This document shows, in pieces, positions 33,324 to 41,484 of a stretch of DNA of 64,000 nt. Position 1 is the stretch's first letter. The number at the start of each line of letters is the position of its first letter. A program made the position numbers and the translations under genes. Location of the stretch: positions 744,001 to 808,000 of the forward strand of contig NZ_CP109000.1 of the NCBI RefSeq assembly GCF_036226605.1. The letters run 5' to 3'. Source of the DNA: Streptomyces sp. NBC_00704 (lineage in GTDB: Bacteria > Actinomycetota > Actinomycetes > Streptomycetales > Streptomycetaceae). Under the pieces are notes generated by a model. That model was not told where the DNA came from. It searched no databases and saw only the letters and a list, made by a program, of their open reading frames with translations.

Positions 33324-34340
33324 ATGACCGAGCCGCCTGGCCGTGTGCGGCACTCCTCGGACGTCGGCCCGGTGGGCGACGTCGGTGTCCTGGCCGTCGA
33401 CTCGGGCGGTTCCGGGCTGCGGGTCGCCGTGGGCACCGTCGGGCGGGGCGTACTGGGCCGGCGCTCGTCCCCGGAACCCGTGCGCACCGGCGCGCGGGGC
33501 ATCGATCCCGGCGATCTGATGGCGCGACTTGCCCCGCTGGCACGGGCGTTGGCGGCCGAGACGGGCGCGCCGGCGCCGGCCACGGCCGTCGTGGGCGCGG
33601 CGGGGTTCAGCACGCTGGGCGAGGCGCTGCGAGCCGAACTCCCCGCCGCGCTGGTCCGGGAGTTCGGGGTGCGTACGACCGCGCTCGCCGCCGACGCCGT
33701 CACCGCCTACGCCGGCGCCCTCGGTCCACGGCCCGGGGCCGTCGTGGCCGCGGGGACCGGTGTGATCGCGATCGGCACGGATCTGACGTCGTGGCGGCGG
33801 GCGGACGGCTGGGGGCACCTGCTGGGCGACTGCGGGAGCGGCGCCTGGATCGGGCGCGCCGGGCTGGAGGCCGCCCTGCGCGCGTACGACGGGCGTCCCG
33901 GCGGTTCGGCCGCGCTGCTCGCCCGCGCGCGGGAGCGGTTCGGCCCCCTTCCGGGGCTGCCGGGGCTGCTGTACCCGCGCTCCGACCGTGCGGCCGTCGT
34001 GGCCTCCTTCGCTCCGGCCGTGGCCGCCTGTGCGCAGGACGACCCGGTCGCCGGCGATGTGCTGCGCACGGCGGCCCGGCACATCGTGGAGTCGGCCGCC
34101 GCGGTGTGCCCGCCCGCCGGGGAACCCCTGATCGCTCTCACCGGGGGCCTGTTCGACATCGGCGCTCCCCTTCTCGTCCCCCTGGAGGAGGAGATGGCGC
34201 GAGCACTGCCGCAGGCCCGGCGGACGCCTGCCGAGGGCGACCCGCTGGAGGGGGCCGTGCGCATTGCCGTGGCGCTCACGACGGACACGTTCGTCTGGCC
34301 GTACGAGGAGACCCTGCTCTCGGTGGCGCACCACCCCTGA
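33324..34340 (+). CDS. BadF/BadG/BcrA/BcrD-type ATPase, N-acetylglucosamine kinase-like
   Basis: 338-aa member of the ASKHA sugar-kinase fold. The phosphate-1 loop is LAVDSGGSGLRVAVG, the connecting Asp is in TTALAADAVTAY, the phosphate-2 loop is VAAGTGVIAIGTD, and GDCGSGAWIGRAGLEAAL plus TGGLFDIG complete the ATP site. This layout matches eukaryotic-type N-acetylglucosamine kinases, and Streptomyces recycle amino sugars, so a GlcNAc or related kinase is likely. ATG 33324 has GGGGAG about 14 bases upstream. It is a single gene. Confidence 0.85.
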   Translation: MTEPPGRVRHSSDVGPVGDVGVLAVDSGGSGLRVAVGTVGRGVLGRRSSPEPVRTGARGIDPGDLMARLAPLARALAAETGAPAPATAVVGAAGFSTLGEALRAELPAALVREFGVRTTALAADAVTAYAGALGPRPGAVVAAGTGVIAIGTDLTSWRRADGWGHLLGDCGSGAWIGRAGLEAALRAYDGRPGGSAALLARARERFGPLPGLPGLLYPRSDRAAVVASFAPAVAACAQDDPVAGDVLRTAARHIVESAAAVCPPAGEPLIALTGGLFDIGAPLLVPLEEEMARALPQARRTPAEGDPLEGAVRIAVALTTDTFVWPYEETLLSVAHHP

Positions 34341-34528
34341 TGCGTCGTGCGCAGGGACCGTACGTCACCCCGCAAAAGGGGGATTACTCCCTTGGAGGGC
34401 AAGTCGTCCGGAAAACACGCTGATCACTTCTGATCCGTACGTAACTCATCAGACAAAAGCGGACGGATACCGCTCACGTGCACCCTCCCCGAACAGGGGA
34501 GCCCAAGAAGCCAGTAACATGCCTCGCC

Positions 34529-35452
34529 ATGAGCTCCCCCACTGGGCCCGCGTCCGGCCTGCCAGTACGAATGCCGCGACCTCGCCAGCCCGGGCGGCAC
34601 CGCCGACCCGAGCCTCTGGCGGCTCCCGAGGGCGCGCCGGCGCTCGTCCTCGCGGTTCCGGGCGCGCCCGGCGCCGCCACCCGCGGCCTCGCCGAGGAGG
34701 TCGTGAGCATCGCCCGCTCCGAGCTTCCCGGCCTGGACGCGCGCATCGGCTACCTCGACGGGGACGACTCCGAGTTCCCCTCCCTGCAGTCGGTCCTGGT
34801 GCGTGCCGCCGACGAGCGCACGGCCCGCTTCGAGCAGGCCCGTGCCGCCGGCCTGGAGGTCAAGGAGCCCGACGGCCCGGTCGCCGTGGTCGTGCCGCTG
34901 CTGGCCGGCCCCGACGGCGCGCTGCTGCGCCAGGTCCGCCAGGCGGTCATGGAGAGCCGCATCGCGGCCGAGCTGACCGACGTCCTCGGCCCGCACCCGC
35001 TGCTCGCCGAGGCCCTGCACGTGCGGCTGTCCGAGGCGGGCCTGGCCCGCGCGGACCGCGCCCGTCTGTTCACCGTGGCGACCGCCGCCGACGGCATCAT
35101 CCTCGCCTCCGTGGGCGGGGAGGAGGCCGTGCAGGCCGCCGGGATCACCGGCATGCTGCTGGCCGCGCGTCTGGCCGTGCCCGTCATGGCCGCGGCCCTC
35201 GACCAGGAGGGTTCGATCGCCTCCGTCGCGGAGCAGCTGCGCTCGTCCGGTTCGCAGCAGCTGGCGCTGGCGCCGTACCTGATCGGCCCGGAGATCGACG
35301 CCACGCTGATCGAGGAGGCGGCCAGGGAAGCCGGCTGCCCGGCGGCCGAGGCGCTCGGCCCGTACCCGGCCATCGGCAAGCTCGCGCTGGGCAAGTACAC
35401 GACCGCCCTGGGCATCGCGCCGCCGCAGCCGCAGGGCGCGCCGGTCCGTTGA
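34529..35452 (+). CDS. CbiX-like (sirohydrochlorin chelatase family) protein lacking the first His-Gly motif
   Basis: 307 aa with two chelatase-like halves: ALVLAVPGAPGAATRGLAEE to VPLLAGPDGALLRQVRQ, and the second half RLFTVATAADGIILASVGGE to LIGPEIDATLI. In active CbiX/SirB the first strand ends in a His-Gly (GHGS) that binds metal; here it reads AVPGAPG. GPHPLLAEAL keeps one His. It is likely a diverged or non-catalytic member, or one with other metal ligands. ATG 34529 is chosen by context (MSSPTGPASGLPV); the ribosome site is weak. A strong terminator follows 21 bp after the stop. Confidence 0.75.
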   Translation: MSSPTGPASGLPVRMPRPRQPGRHRRPEPLAAPEGAPALVLAVPGAPGAATRGLAEEVVSIARSELPGLDARIGYLDGDDSEFPSLQSVLVRAADERTARFEQARAAGLEVKEPDGPVAVVVPLLAGPDGALLRQVRQAVMESRIAAELTDVLGPHPLLAEALHVRLSEAGLARADRARLFTVATAADGIILASVGGEEAVQAAGITGMLLAARLAVPVMAAALDQEGSIASVAEQLRSSGSQQLALAPYLIGPEIDATLIEEAAREAGCPAAEALGPYPAIGKLALGKYTTALGIAPPQPQGAPVR

Positions 35453-35472
35453 CACAGCCGTTAGGACGCCAT

Positions 35473-35520
35473 CAGACGCGTAGGGCCCGCTCCGGGTGAG
35501 GAGCGGGCCCTACGCGTCTG
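35473..35520 (+). terminator. Perfect 21-bp stem terminator
   Basis: Left arm 35473-35493 (CAGACGCGTAGGGCCCGCTC plus C) and right arm 35500-35520 pair without a single mismatch around the loop GGGTGA. It begins 21 bases after the CbiX-like gene stop and about 140 bp from the end of the convergent lactonase gene. There is no T run, as is usual for Streptomyces terminators. It can work in both directions. Confidence 0.9.
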
Positions 35521-35656
35521 TCACGCCGCCTCCGGACACTCGGCCTCCGGACACTCGCCTCAGGCCCCGTTGAGGCGTGCCTCGGGGCGCGGCGGGGGCC
35601 GTCGCGGGGCGACCTCGTCCGGGGCGGGCCCTGCGGCCGCGACGGCCGGCGGCGGC

Positions 35657-36697
35657 TCAGCCGAGGACGACGCAGGAGGCGGCGGGGACCGCGAGGGAAC
35701 CGCCGCGCCGGGGCAGGCCGGTGGACGGGTCGAGGGCGAACCAGGTGACGTCGCCGGAGCGCTCGTTCGCGACGTAGAGGAAGCCCCCGGACTCGGTCAG
35801 GTCGCGGGGCCAGCGCCCGGCGCAGGGCACCGTGCCCACCAACCGCAGCGCTTCCCCGTCCCCCCCGACCGCGAACACGGAGAGCACGTCCTCGCCGCGG
35901 GTCGCCGTCCAGACGAACCGGCCGTCCGGTGAGACGGCGAGGCCGGAGGGGTAGGCGTCGCCGGCGGGCGCGCCGGGCAGGACCGCCGCCTCGGCGAGCG
36001 GCTTCAGGGCGCCGTCCGCGGCGTCCCAGCGGCACACCGTGACGGTGGGCGTGAGTTCGTTGACGACGTACGCGTACCGGCCCCCGGGGTGGAAGGCCAG
36101 ATGGCGCGGGCCGGAGCCGGGGCGCAGCGCGTGCTCGCGATGCAGGACGGGGCTGCCGTCCCGCAGGGAGCACACCCGTACGGAGTCCGTGCCGAGGTCG
36201 ACGCTGACCGCCCAGCGGCCGCTCGGATCGGGCCGCACCTGGTGGGCGTGCGGCCCCTGCTGGCGCCGCGTGTGCGGGCCGGACCCGGAGTGCCGCAGGA
36301 CGCCGGAGGCGACGCGGGCGAGGGCTCCGTCCGCGCGGACCGGGACGGCGGTGACGCTGCCCGAGCCGTAGTTGGCGGTGAGGACGTGGCCGTCGAACAC
36401 GCTGAGGTGGGTGGGTCCGCTGCCGTTCACCGGCACCGGCGGGCCCGCGGGCTCCGGCACGTCGCCGCTCACCCGGTAGGCGGCCACCGCGCCGTCCGCG
36501 GTCTCGCTGACCGCGTACAGCGTCCCGCCGGTGGCGGACAGGGCCAGATAGGAAGGGTCCGGGATGCTGTTCACCCTGCTCAGGACGGTCAGGGCCCCAC
36601 TGGCCGGGTCCACGGCGGCGGCCACGATGCCGGGCCCTCCGGCCGCCGTGAACGAGCCGATGAACGCGCGCCGTCTCCGTCCGCCGAGGTCTGCCAC
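35657..36697 (-). CDS. Lactonase family protein (6-phosphogluconolactonase-type seven-bladed propeller)
   Basis: 346 aa of the YbhE/Pgl beta-propeller family. It begins RRRAFIGSFTAAGGPGI; the key motifs are ANYGSGSVTAVPV, RRQQGPHAHQVRPDP (the conserved P-H-x-H active-site segment), VDLGTDSVRV, PGSGPRHLAFHPGGRYAYVV and YVANERSGDV. It may hydrolyse 6-phosphogluconolactone or another lactone. No signal peptide was seen. GTG start at 36697 with AGGGGA upstream. On the same strand as the FUSC gene upstream, 148 bp away. Confidence 0.88.
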   Translation of the reverse strand: MADLGGRRRRAFIGSFTAAGGPGIVAAAVDPASGALTVLSRVNSIPDPSYLALSATGGTLYAVSETADGAVAAYRVSGDVPEPAGPPVPVNGSGPTHLSVFDGHVLTANYGSGSVTAVPVRADGALARVASGVLRHSGSGPHTRRQQGPHAHQVRPDPSGRWAVSVDLGTDSVRVCSLRDGSPVLHREHALRPGSGPRHLAFHPGGRYAYVVNELTPTVTVCRWDAADGALKPLAEAAVLPGAPAGDAYPSGLAVSPDGRFVWTATRGEDVLSVFAVGGDGEALRLVGTVPCAGRWPRDLTESGGFLYVANERSGDVTWFALDPSTGLPRRGGSLAVPAASCVVLG

Positions 36698-36845
36698 CGC
36701 TGTCCCCTTCCGGGTCGCCGCTGCCGCTGCTGACGCTGTTGCTCGGGGTGACGGTAGCAGTCGATCACGAGCGGTCTAGACCAGCCACGCTCGCCCGGCG
36801 CCCCCTCCCGGCGTCCCCTGTCGGCGGGCCGCCGGGACGGGACGC

Positions 36846-38474
36846 TCAGGTACCGACGGACACGCGGCCCGAGCCGCGCAGCGGTCCGGCGAGTTCGAGG
36901 AGCGCGTGCTCCAGGGCGTGCAGATGAGCCAGGACCGGCTCGGCGGGCGCGCCGTGCGGCTCGGCGGCGGCCCGCACCGCGTCCCGTCCGCCGTCGGACG
37001 AGGGGCCGGTCAGCGCCTCGACTGCGGTCTCCACCCGCCAGCAGGCGGCGACGAGCCGGGCGTCGTGCGAGGCCTCCGGGTCCGCGGCGACCGCGGCGAG
37101 CCCGCGCACCTCGCGGGCGCAGTCGTCCAGCAGCGCGAGCACGCTGCGCGCCCGCTCCTTGCGGGCCCGCAGCGGGGTGAGCGGATGCACGAGCGGGGCC
37201 AGCGAGAGGCGGACCCGCGCGAGGATCTGTTCCAGCTCGGCCACCCGCAGGGCCGGGTCCGCCGTGACCGACCCGGCGAGCCGGGCGGCGGCCTCGGCCG
37301 TGCAGACGTGCACGCAGCGCAGCGCGCGCTCCACCCACGCGTCCGTCACGGAGTGCGTGGTGACCGGGAGCACGAGCAGCACCGCGAGCACCGCGCCCAG
37401 CGCTCCCACGGCCGTCTCCGCCGCCCGCAGGGCGAGCAGGGCGGGGTCGAGCACGCCGAGCAGGCCGTACAGCGCGCTGGCCATGACGGTCACGGCGAGC
37501 ATCATCCAGGTGTAGGAGACGGCCGCCGTGTAGAAGATGCCGAAGACGGCGACGGCGACGACCAGGACGGACGCCACCGGCTCACCGTGCAGGGGCACGG
37601 TCACCACCAAGCCCAGGGCGATCCCGAGGACGGTGCCGAGGAACCGCCGGAAACCTCGGACCAGCGTCTCGCCGCGTGAGGCGGTGTTCACGAACACCCA
37701 CCAGGTCGCGCCCACGGCCCAGTACCAGCGCTGGTCGGAGAGCGCCTGTCCGGCGACGAGGGCGATCCCCGCGCCCACGGTGGCCTGCACGGCCTGCCGG
37801 GTGGTGATGCGCGCCAGCCCGGTACCGCCGGACGGCGGGGCGAGGGCGGCCGGCGGCGGCATACGCCGCTCGTAGCACCAGGCCCCGAACCGCACGGCCG
37901 ACGACGCCGCGAGCGAGAGCGCCACGGCCGCGTAGAGCTCCGGCAGCCGGCCGGGGACGGTGTGCAGGAACTGCGCGGCGAAGAAGGTCATGAAGGCGAA
38001 CACCCCGAGGGAGTGTCCGCGCGGGCCCCACCGGCGCGCATAGCCTCCCGCGCCGACCACCGCGAGGAACGCGAGGTCGCGGGCGACGGGGACGTCGTGC
38101 AGGAAGGCCGCGAGCGTGAGCACGGGAAGCCCGACCACGGGCAGCAGCGCGGTCGTCACGGCCTGCCCGCGCACCGTCGCGTCGGTCACCGTGAACAGTG
38201 CGAGCAGTGCGGCCAAGCCACCCGTGACGGCCGCGGTCAGGGTGTGCCCGGCCGCCGCGCACAGCGCGACGGCCAGCCCGATGCCGAGCACCGCCCGGGC
38301 GGCGAACCGCAGTCGCACCCGCCCCGGATCCGGTGCCACGAACGCCCTCTTCAGCAAGCTGCCCCGCCCTTTCCCCACCCTGATGCGCCCCGCGCCCGCG
38401 CGCGATGTGAGCACGACCCGCCGAACGACATGAGAAAGGCGCCGCGGAGTCCGCAGCGCCATCGACCGGTCCAT
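36846..38474 (-). CDS. Second FUSC family membrane transporter
   Basis: 542-aa inner-membrane protein with two groups of membrane helices. The first (about residues 58-190) starts AARAVLGIGLAVALCAAA. The second (about 225-380) carries the FUSC core: ITTRQAVQATVGAGIALVAG, WYWAVGATWWVFVNTASRGE and FLGTVLGIALGLVV. A helical cytosolic tail of about 150 residues follows. It is related to, but clearly different from, the FUSC protein at 13.9-15.6 kb. Probably an exporter of small aromatic or amphipathic compounds. The start (ATG 38474 or 38462) has no good ribosome site. It is divergent from an Lrp regulator. Confidence 0.85.
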   Translation of the reverse strand: MDRSMALRTPRRLSHVVRRVVLTSRAGAGRIRVGKGRGSLLKRAFVAPDPGRVRLRFAARAVLGIGLAVALCAAAGHTLTAAVTGGLAALLALFTVTDATVRGQAVTTALLPVVGLPVLTLAAFLHDVPVARDLAFLAVVGAGGYARRWGPRGHSLGVFAFMTFFAAQFLHTVPGRLPELYAAVALSLAASSAVRFGAWCYERRMPPPAALAPPSGGTGLARITTRQAVQATVGAGIALVAGQALSDQRWYWAVGATWWVFVNTASRGETLVRGFRRFLGTVLGIALGLVVTVPLHGEPVASVLVVAVAVFGIFYTAAVSYTWMMLAVTVMASALYGLLGVLDPALLALRAAETAVGALGAVLAVLLVLPVTTHSVTDAWVERALRCVHVCTAEAAARLAGSVTADPALRVAELEQILARVRLSLAPLVHPLTPLRARKERARSVLALLDDCAREVRGLAAVAADPEASHDARLVAACWRVETAVEALTGPSSDGGRDAVRAAAEPHGAPAEPVLAHLHALEHALLELAGPLRGSGRVSVGT

Positions 38475-38518
38475 CTCAGCATCTGATGGGCGAGTGGTTC
38501 AACCGGGTCGGTCAGCGA

Positions 38519-38533
38519 TGGGCCAATGGCCCA
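38519..38533. promoter_or_regulatory. Palindrome between FUSC and Lrp genes
   Basis: TGGGCCAATGGCCCA: perfect six-base arms around AAT. It is 45 bp upstream of the FUSC start and 230 bp from the Lrp gene, in their shared control region. Lrp/AsnC sites are usually looser and more AT-rich, so its ligand is uncertain. Confidence 0.4.
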
Positions 38534-38763
38534 GTCAGGGCGGCCGCAGGCGGACCGCCGTTCGGCCATCGGCCCACCGGGCGGGGCGGCCCCCGGCACA
38601 CCCGCGTCCCCGGCCGTTCGGCCGCCTCGTCCGCTCGCGCCACATCACGGCGTTGGTACTGTCACGCTGATCAGCAGGGGCGGGCCGGTCTCGCAGGGGC
38701 GGGCCGGTCGCCCGGCGGCGGGGCCGAGGACGCACGGGCGAGGGAAGGAACGGGGCGACGAAC

Positions 38764-39240
38764 GTGACCGTGGACGAGCTGGACACCCGCATCCTGCGTC
38801 TGCTGCTGGAGCAGCCGCGCACCAGCGTGCGCGAGTACGCCCGTCTCCTCGGCATCGCGCGCGGCACCCTCCAGGCCCGCCTCGACCGCCTGGAGCGCGA
38901 CGGCGTGATCACCGGCATGGGGCCGTCGCTGTCCCCGGCCGCGCTGGGCCATCCCGTGCTCGCGTTCGTGCACATCGAGGTCACCCAGGGCCACCTCGAC
39001 GACGTGGGCGACGCCTTGGCGTCCGTGCCGGAGATCGTCGAGGCGTTCTCCGTCACCGGCGGCGGCGATCTCGTCACCCGGGTCGTGGCGCGCGACAACG
39101 AGCATCTGGAGGACGTGGTCCAGAAGCTCATCAGCCTGCCCGGCGTGGTGCGCACCCGCACCGAGGTGGCGCTGCGCGAACGCGTCCCGCACCGGCTGCT
39201 GCCGCTGGTGGAGTCGATCGGGCGGGCGGCCGCGAAGTAG
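38764..39240 (+). CDS. Lrp/AsnC family transcriptional regulator
   Basis: 158-aa feast/famine regulator. N-terminal HTH: DELDTRILRLLLEQPRTSVRE then YARLLGIARGTLQARLDRLERDGVI. The C-terminal RAM domain includes ALASVPEIVEAFSVTGGGDLVTRV, a ligand-binding beta-alpha-beta fold usually sensing an amino acid. The divergent FUSC gene is a candidate target. GTG 38764 is preceded by GAAGGAA. It converges on a LysR-effector-domain gene with a hairpin between them. Confidence 0.92.
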   Translation: MTVDELDTRILRLLLEQPRTSVREYARLLGIARGTLQARLDRLERDGVITGMGPSLSPAALGHPVLAFVHIEVTQGHLDDVGDALASVPEIVEAFSVTGGGDLVTRVVARDNEHLEDVVQKLISLPGVVRTRTEVALRERVPHRLLPLVESIGRAAAK

Positions 39241-39311
39241 CCTCCCGCTCCGCACCGCTCCGCTCCGGGCCGTACCGCTCGCCGGGTGTGGGCGTCCGGA
39301 AAGCCGACCGG

Positions 39312-39341
39312 CGAAGGTCGGCCGACGAAGGCCGACCTTCG
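39312..39341. terminator. Hairpin between convergent genes
   Basis: CGAAGGTCGGC (39312-39322) pairs perfectly with GCCGACCTTCG (39331-39341) around an eight-base loop. It lies 72 bp after the Lrp stop and 21 bp from the stop of the minus-strand gene, so it can end both transcripts. Confidence 0.7.
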
Positions 39342-39361
39342 AAAGACCGACCGACGGGGAC

Positions 39362-40204
39362 CTACGACCTGCGGCGGGGCTTTCCGCCGCCGGCGGCGCG
39401 CCTGCTGCCGCCGCTCTTCGCGCCCCCGCTCTTCGCTCCGCCGCCCTTCGCGCCCGAGCCCTTCGCTCCGCCGGCGCCCTTCGCGCCCGCGCCGCGGCCC
39501 CGGGTTCCGGCGGCCGTGCTCCGGCGCGGGGCGCCGCCCTGCTGCGGCTTACGGCGCTCGTCCTTCTTCGGCTCCGCCGCCGGGGTCCGGCCGGCGCGGC
39601 CCCGGGTGCTGTTGACCGTGCGGCCCCGGACGATGCCGATGAAGTCCTCGACCAGGTCGGTGGTCGACTCCTGCGGCCAGGCCAGGGCGACCTCCGACTG
39701 CGGGGCGTCGACGAGGGTGCGGTAGGTCAGGTCGCGGCGGTGGTGCAGCCGGGCCAGCGACTGCGGGACGACCAGGACGCCGATGTTCGCCGCGACCAGC
39801 TCGATCGCGTCCTCGGTGGTCGCCGGTCGCTCGAAGGCGGCCTCGCCGGGCGGCCGCTCCCAGCCGATGACGTCGTCGAGGGGGTGCAGGACCACCTCGT
39901 CGGCGAGGTCGTCCAGGGTGATCTCCTCGGCCGCGGTGATCACGTGGTCCCTGGGCACCACGACGACCGTCGTCTCGGTGTACAGGGGGATCGCGCTGAA
40001 CGCCTCGCGGTCGACGGGCAGCCGCACGAAGGCCGCGTCGGCGCCGCCCTCGCGCAGGAGGCCGTCGGCCTCGGCGGGGGACCTCTTCAGGAGGACGAGG
40101 GGGGTGTCGGGCAGGCGCTCCGCCCAGATCCGCGCCCATTTCGCGGGCGTCACTCCGGGGACGTACGCGAGCCGGAACGAGGGGGTGTCCGCGGAGTCGG
40201 TCAT
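39362..40204 (-). CDS. LysR substrate-binding domain protein without HTH, with basic C-terminal tail
   Basis: 280 aa. Residues 8-195 look like a LysR-type effector domain (FRLAYVPGVTPAKWARIWAE, VVVPRDHVITAAEEITLDDL, EDAIELVAANIGVLVVPQSL, SEVALAWPQESTTDLVEDFI), yet there is no N-terminal winged helix. The last 85 residues are a Lys/Arg/Gly/Ala tail with repeats (GAKGGGAKSGGAKSGG) that looks like a histone-H1-type nucleic-acid-binding tail. The gene may sense a small ligand and bind DNA through the tail, or act through a partner. ATG 40204 is divergent from DUF5997, 58 bp apart, a pairing I recall in other Streptomyces. Confidence 0.85.
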   Translation of the reverse strand: MTDSADTPSFRLAYVPGVTPAKWARIWAERLPDTPLVLLKRSPAEADGLLREGGADAAFVRLPVDREAFSAIPLYTETTVVVVPRDHVITAAEEITLDDLADEVVLHPLDDVIGWERPPGEAAFERPATTEDAIELVAANIGVLVVPQSLARLHHRRDLTYRTLVDAPQSEVALAWPQESTTDLVEDFIGIVRGRTVNSTRGRAGRTPAAEPKKDERRKPQQGGAPRRSTAAGTRGRGAGAKGAGGAKGSGAKGGGAKSGGAKSGGSRRAAGGGKPRRRS

Positions 40205-40262
40205 CCCGCCAGGCTACCGGCTGTGGTCGGGGCCCTCCGCCGCGGCCGATACCCTGGACCGC

Positions 40263-40649
40263 ATGAAGTCGCAAGCGAACACCCAGACGATGAAGGCCGC
40301 CACCGCGGCGAAGAAGCTGGGTGTGTACCTCCCCGCCACGCCCGCCGAGTTCCAGGAGGGCGTCGTCACGCGCGCCGAGCTGAACGAGCTCCAGGCGAAC
40401 CCGCCCGAGTGGCTGGTCACGCTGCGCGAGAACGGACCGCACCCGCGCCCGGTGGTCGCGGCCAAGCTGGGCGTGTCCATCGCGGGCCTGGCCCGCGGCG
40501 GGGTGACCGGGGCGCTCACGACCGAGGAGATCGAGGCGATCAAGGACGCCGCTCCGGAGTGGCTGCAGAAGGAGCGCGCCACGCAGGCCGAGGTCCGCAA
40601 GGAGACGGTCCGGATCAAGAAGCGCAACGCCGAGCGCGCGGAGTCCTGA
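40263..40649 (+). CDS. DUF5997 family protein
   Basis: 128-aa soluble basic protein that I associate with DUF5997. It begins MKSQANTQTMKAATAAKKLG and has a helical middle (VVTRAELNELQANPPEWLVT) and a Lys/Arg-rich tail (KETVRIKKRNAERAES). Function unknown. The start codons of this gene and the LysR-effector-domain gene are only 58 bp apart and divergent, so the two are probably co-regulated. No good ribosome site. Confidence 0.8.
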   Translation: MKSQANTQTMKAATAAKKLGVYLPATPAEFQEGVVTRAELNELQANPPEWLVTLRENGPHPRPVVAAKLGVSIAGLARGGVTGALTTEEIEAIKDAAPEWLQKERATQAEVRKETVRIKKRNAERAES

Positions 40650-40823
40650 CCCGGCGGGCTCCGCAAAGGGGCTTCAGGGCTCGAGGGGTTGCGCGGGCCC
40701 GGTGGCGGAGCCGACGCCGCCGCGCGTGTCCGGCCCGCGATCCGTGGTCGCCCGGGACCGTCGCCTTGACTACGATCTGAGCAAGTTCACCGACGTGGTG
40801 TTTCGAGGTTGCTGGGGGTTGGG

Positions 40824-41213
40824 ATGGTCGCTGGTCGTGTGGTGCGCTTCGACAGTCAGCGCGGTTACGGGTTCATCGCGCCCGACGACGGCGGGGAGGA
40901 CGTCTTCCTGCACGTGAACGACATGCTGATGCCCGAGTCCCAGGTCCGCCGGGGCATCGTGGTGGAGTTCGAGATCGAGGACGGCGAACGCGGTCCCAAG
41001 GCCTCCGGGGTGCGGCTCGCGCGCGGGGCGGACGGAAAGCCCCTCGCCGCCGACGACGACGTCCTGTGCGACGTGCTCAGCACGGACGAGTTCACCAGGG
41101 ACGTCACCGAGGCGCTGCTGACGGCGGCGCCCACGCTCACGGGCGAGCAGATCCTCCAGGTGCGCGCCGGGCTCGCGCAGTTCGCGAAGAACCACGGCTG
41201 GGTAGAGGGCTGA
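40824..41213 (+). CDS. Cold-shock-domain protein with C-terminal extension
   Basis: 129 aa. The first 70 residues are a CspA-type OB fold: VVRFDSQRGYGFIAPDDGG (RNP1-like) then EDVFLHVNDM (RNP2-like). Instead of stopping at about 67 residues like CspA, it continues with an acidic helical extension (LCDVLSTDEFTRDVTEALLT) of about 60 residues. It likely binds single-stranded nucleic acid. ATG 40824 gives MVAGRVVRFDS. Upstream is TTGACTACGAT (40766-40776), containing TTGACT and TACGAT boxes; the exact promoter is unclear. Confidence 0.9.
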   Translation: MVAGRVVRFDSQRGYGFIAPDDGGEDVFLHVNDMLMPESQVRRGIVVEFEIEDGERGPKASGVRLARGADGKPLAADDDVLCDVLSTDEFTRDVTEALLTAAPTLTGEQILQVRAGLAQFAKNHGWVEG

Positions 41214-41484
41214 CCCGGAGCGTCTCCCGCGCGGCAGCCGTCGCATTTCCCGCACGGCAGCCGTCACCTCTCGCGTGCCGGCCGTCACGTCCCGCGTGGC
41301 CGGATGCGGCCGCACGCCGGCCGCATGGCGCCCGGCCCCGCGTCGTCGCACCCTCGCCGTGACCTGCGGAAGTCACGCGTCCCGGTCAGCGGGCCACCGC
41401 TCCCCCGCCGCCTCCCCGCCCCCGTTGTCAGTGGCCTGATCTACAGTTCCCGGCACTTGATCACAGCGGGTGCGGGAGGCACAC
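41214..41484. other. Spacer upstream of the five-gene operon
   Basis: 271 bp with GC-rich repeat-like words (GGCAGCCGTC three times in 41229-41270; GGCCGGATGCGGCCG and GCCGGCCGCATGG forming inverted pairs near 41299-41330). The last 60 bp are AT-richer (GATCTACAGTTCC, CACTTGATCACAG) and should hold the operon promoter, but no standard -35/-10 pair with 16-19 bp spacing was found. Confidence 0.45.
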
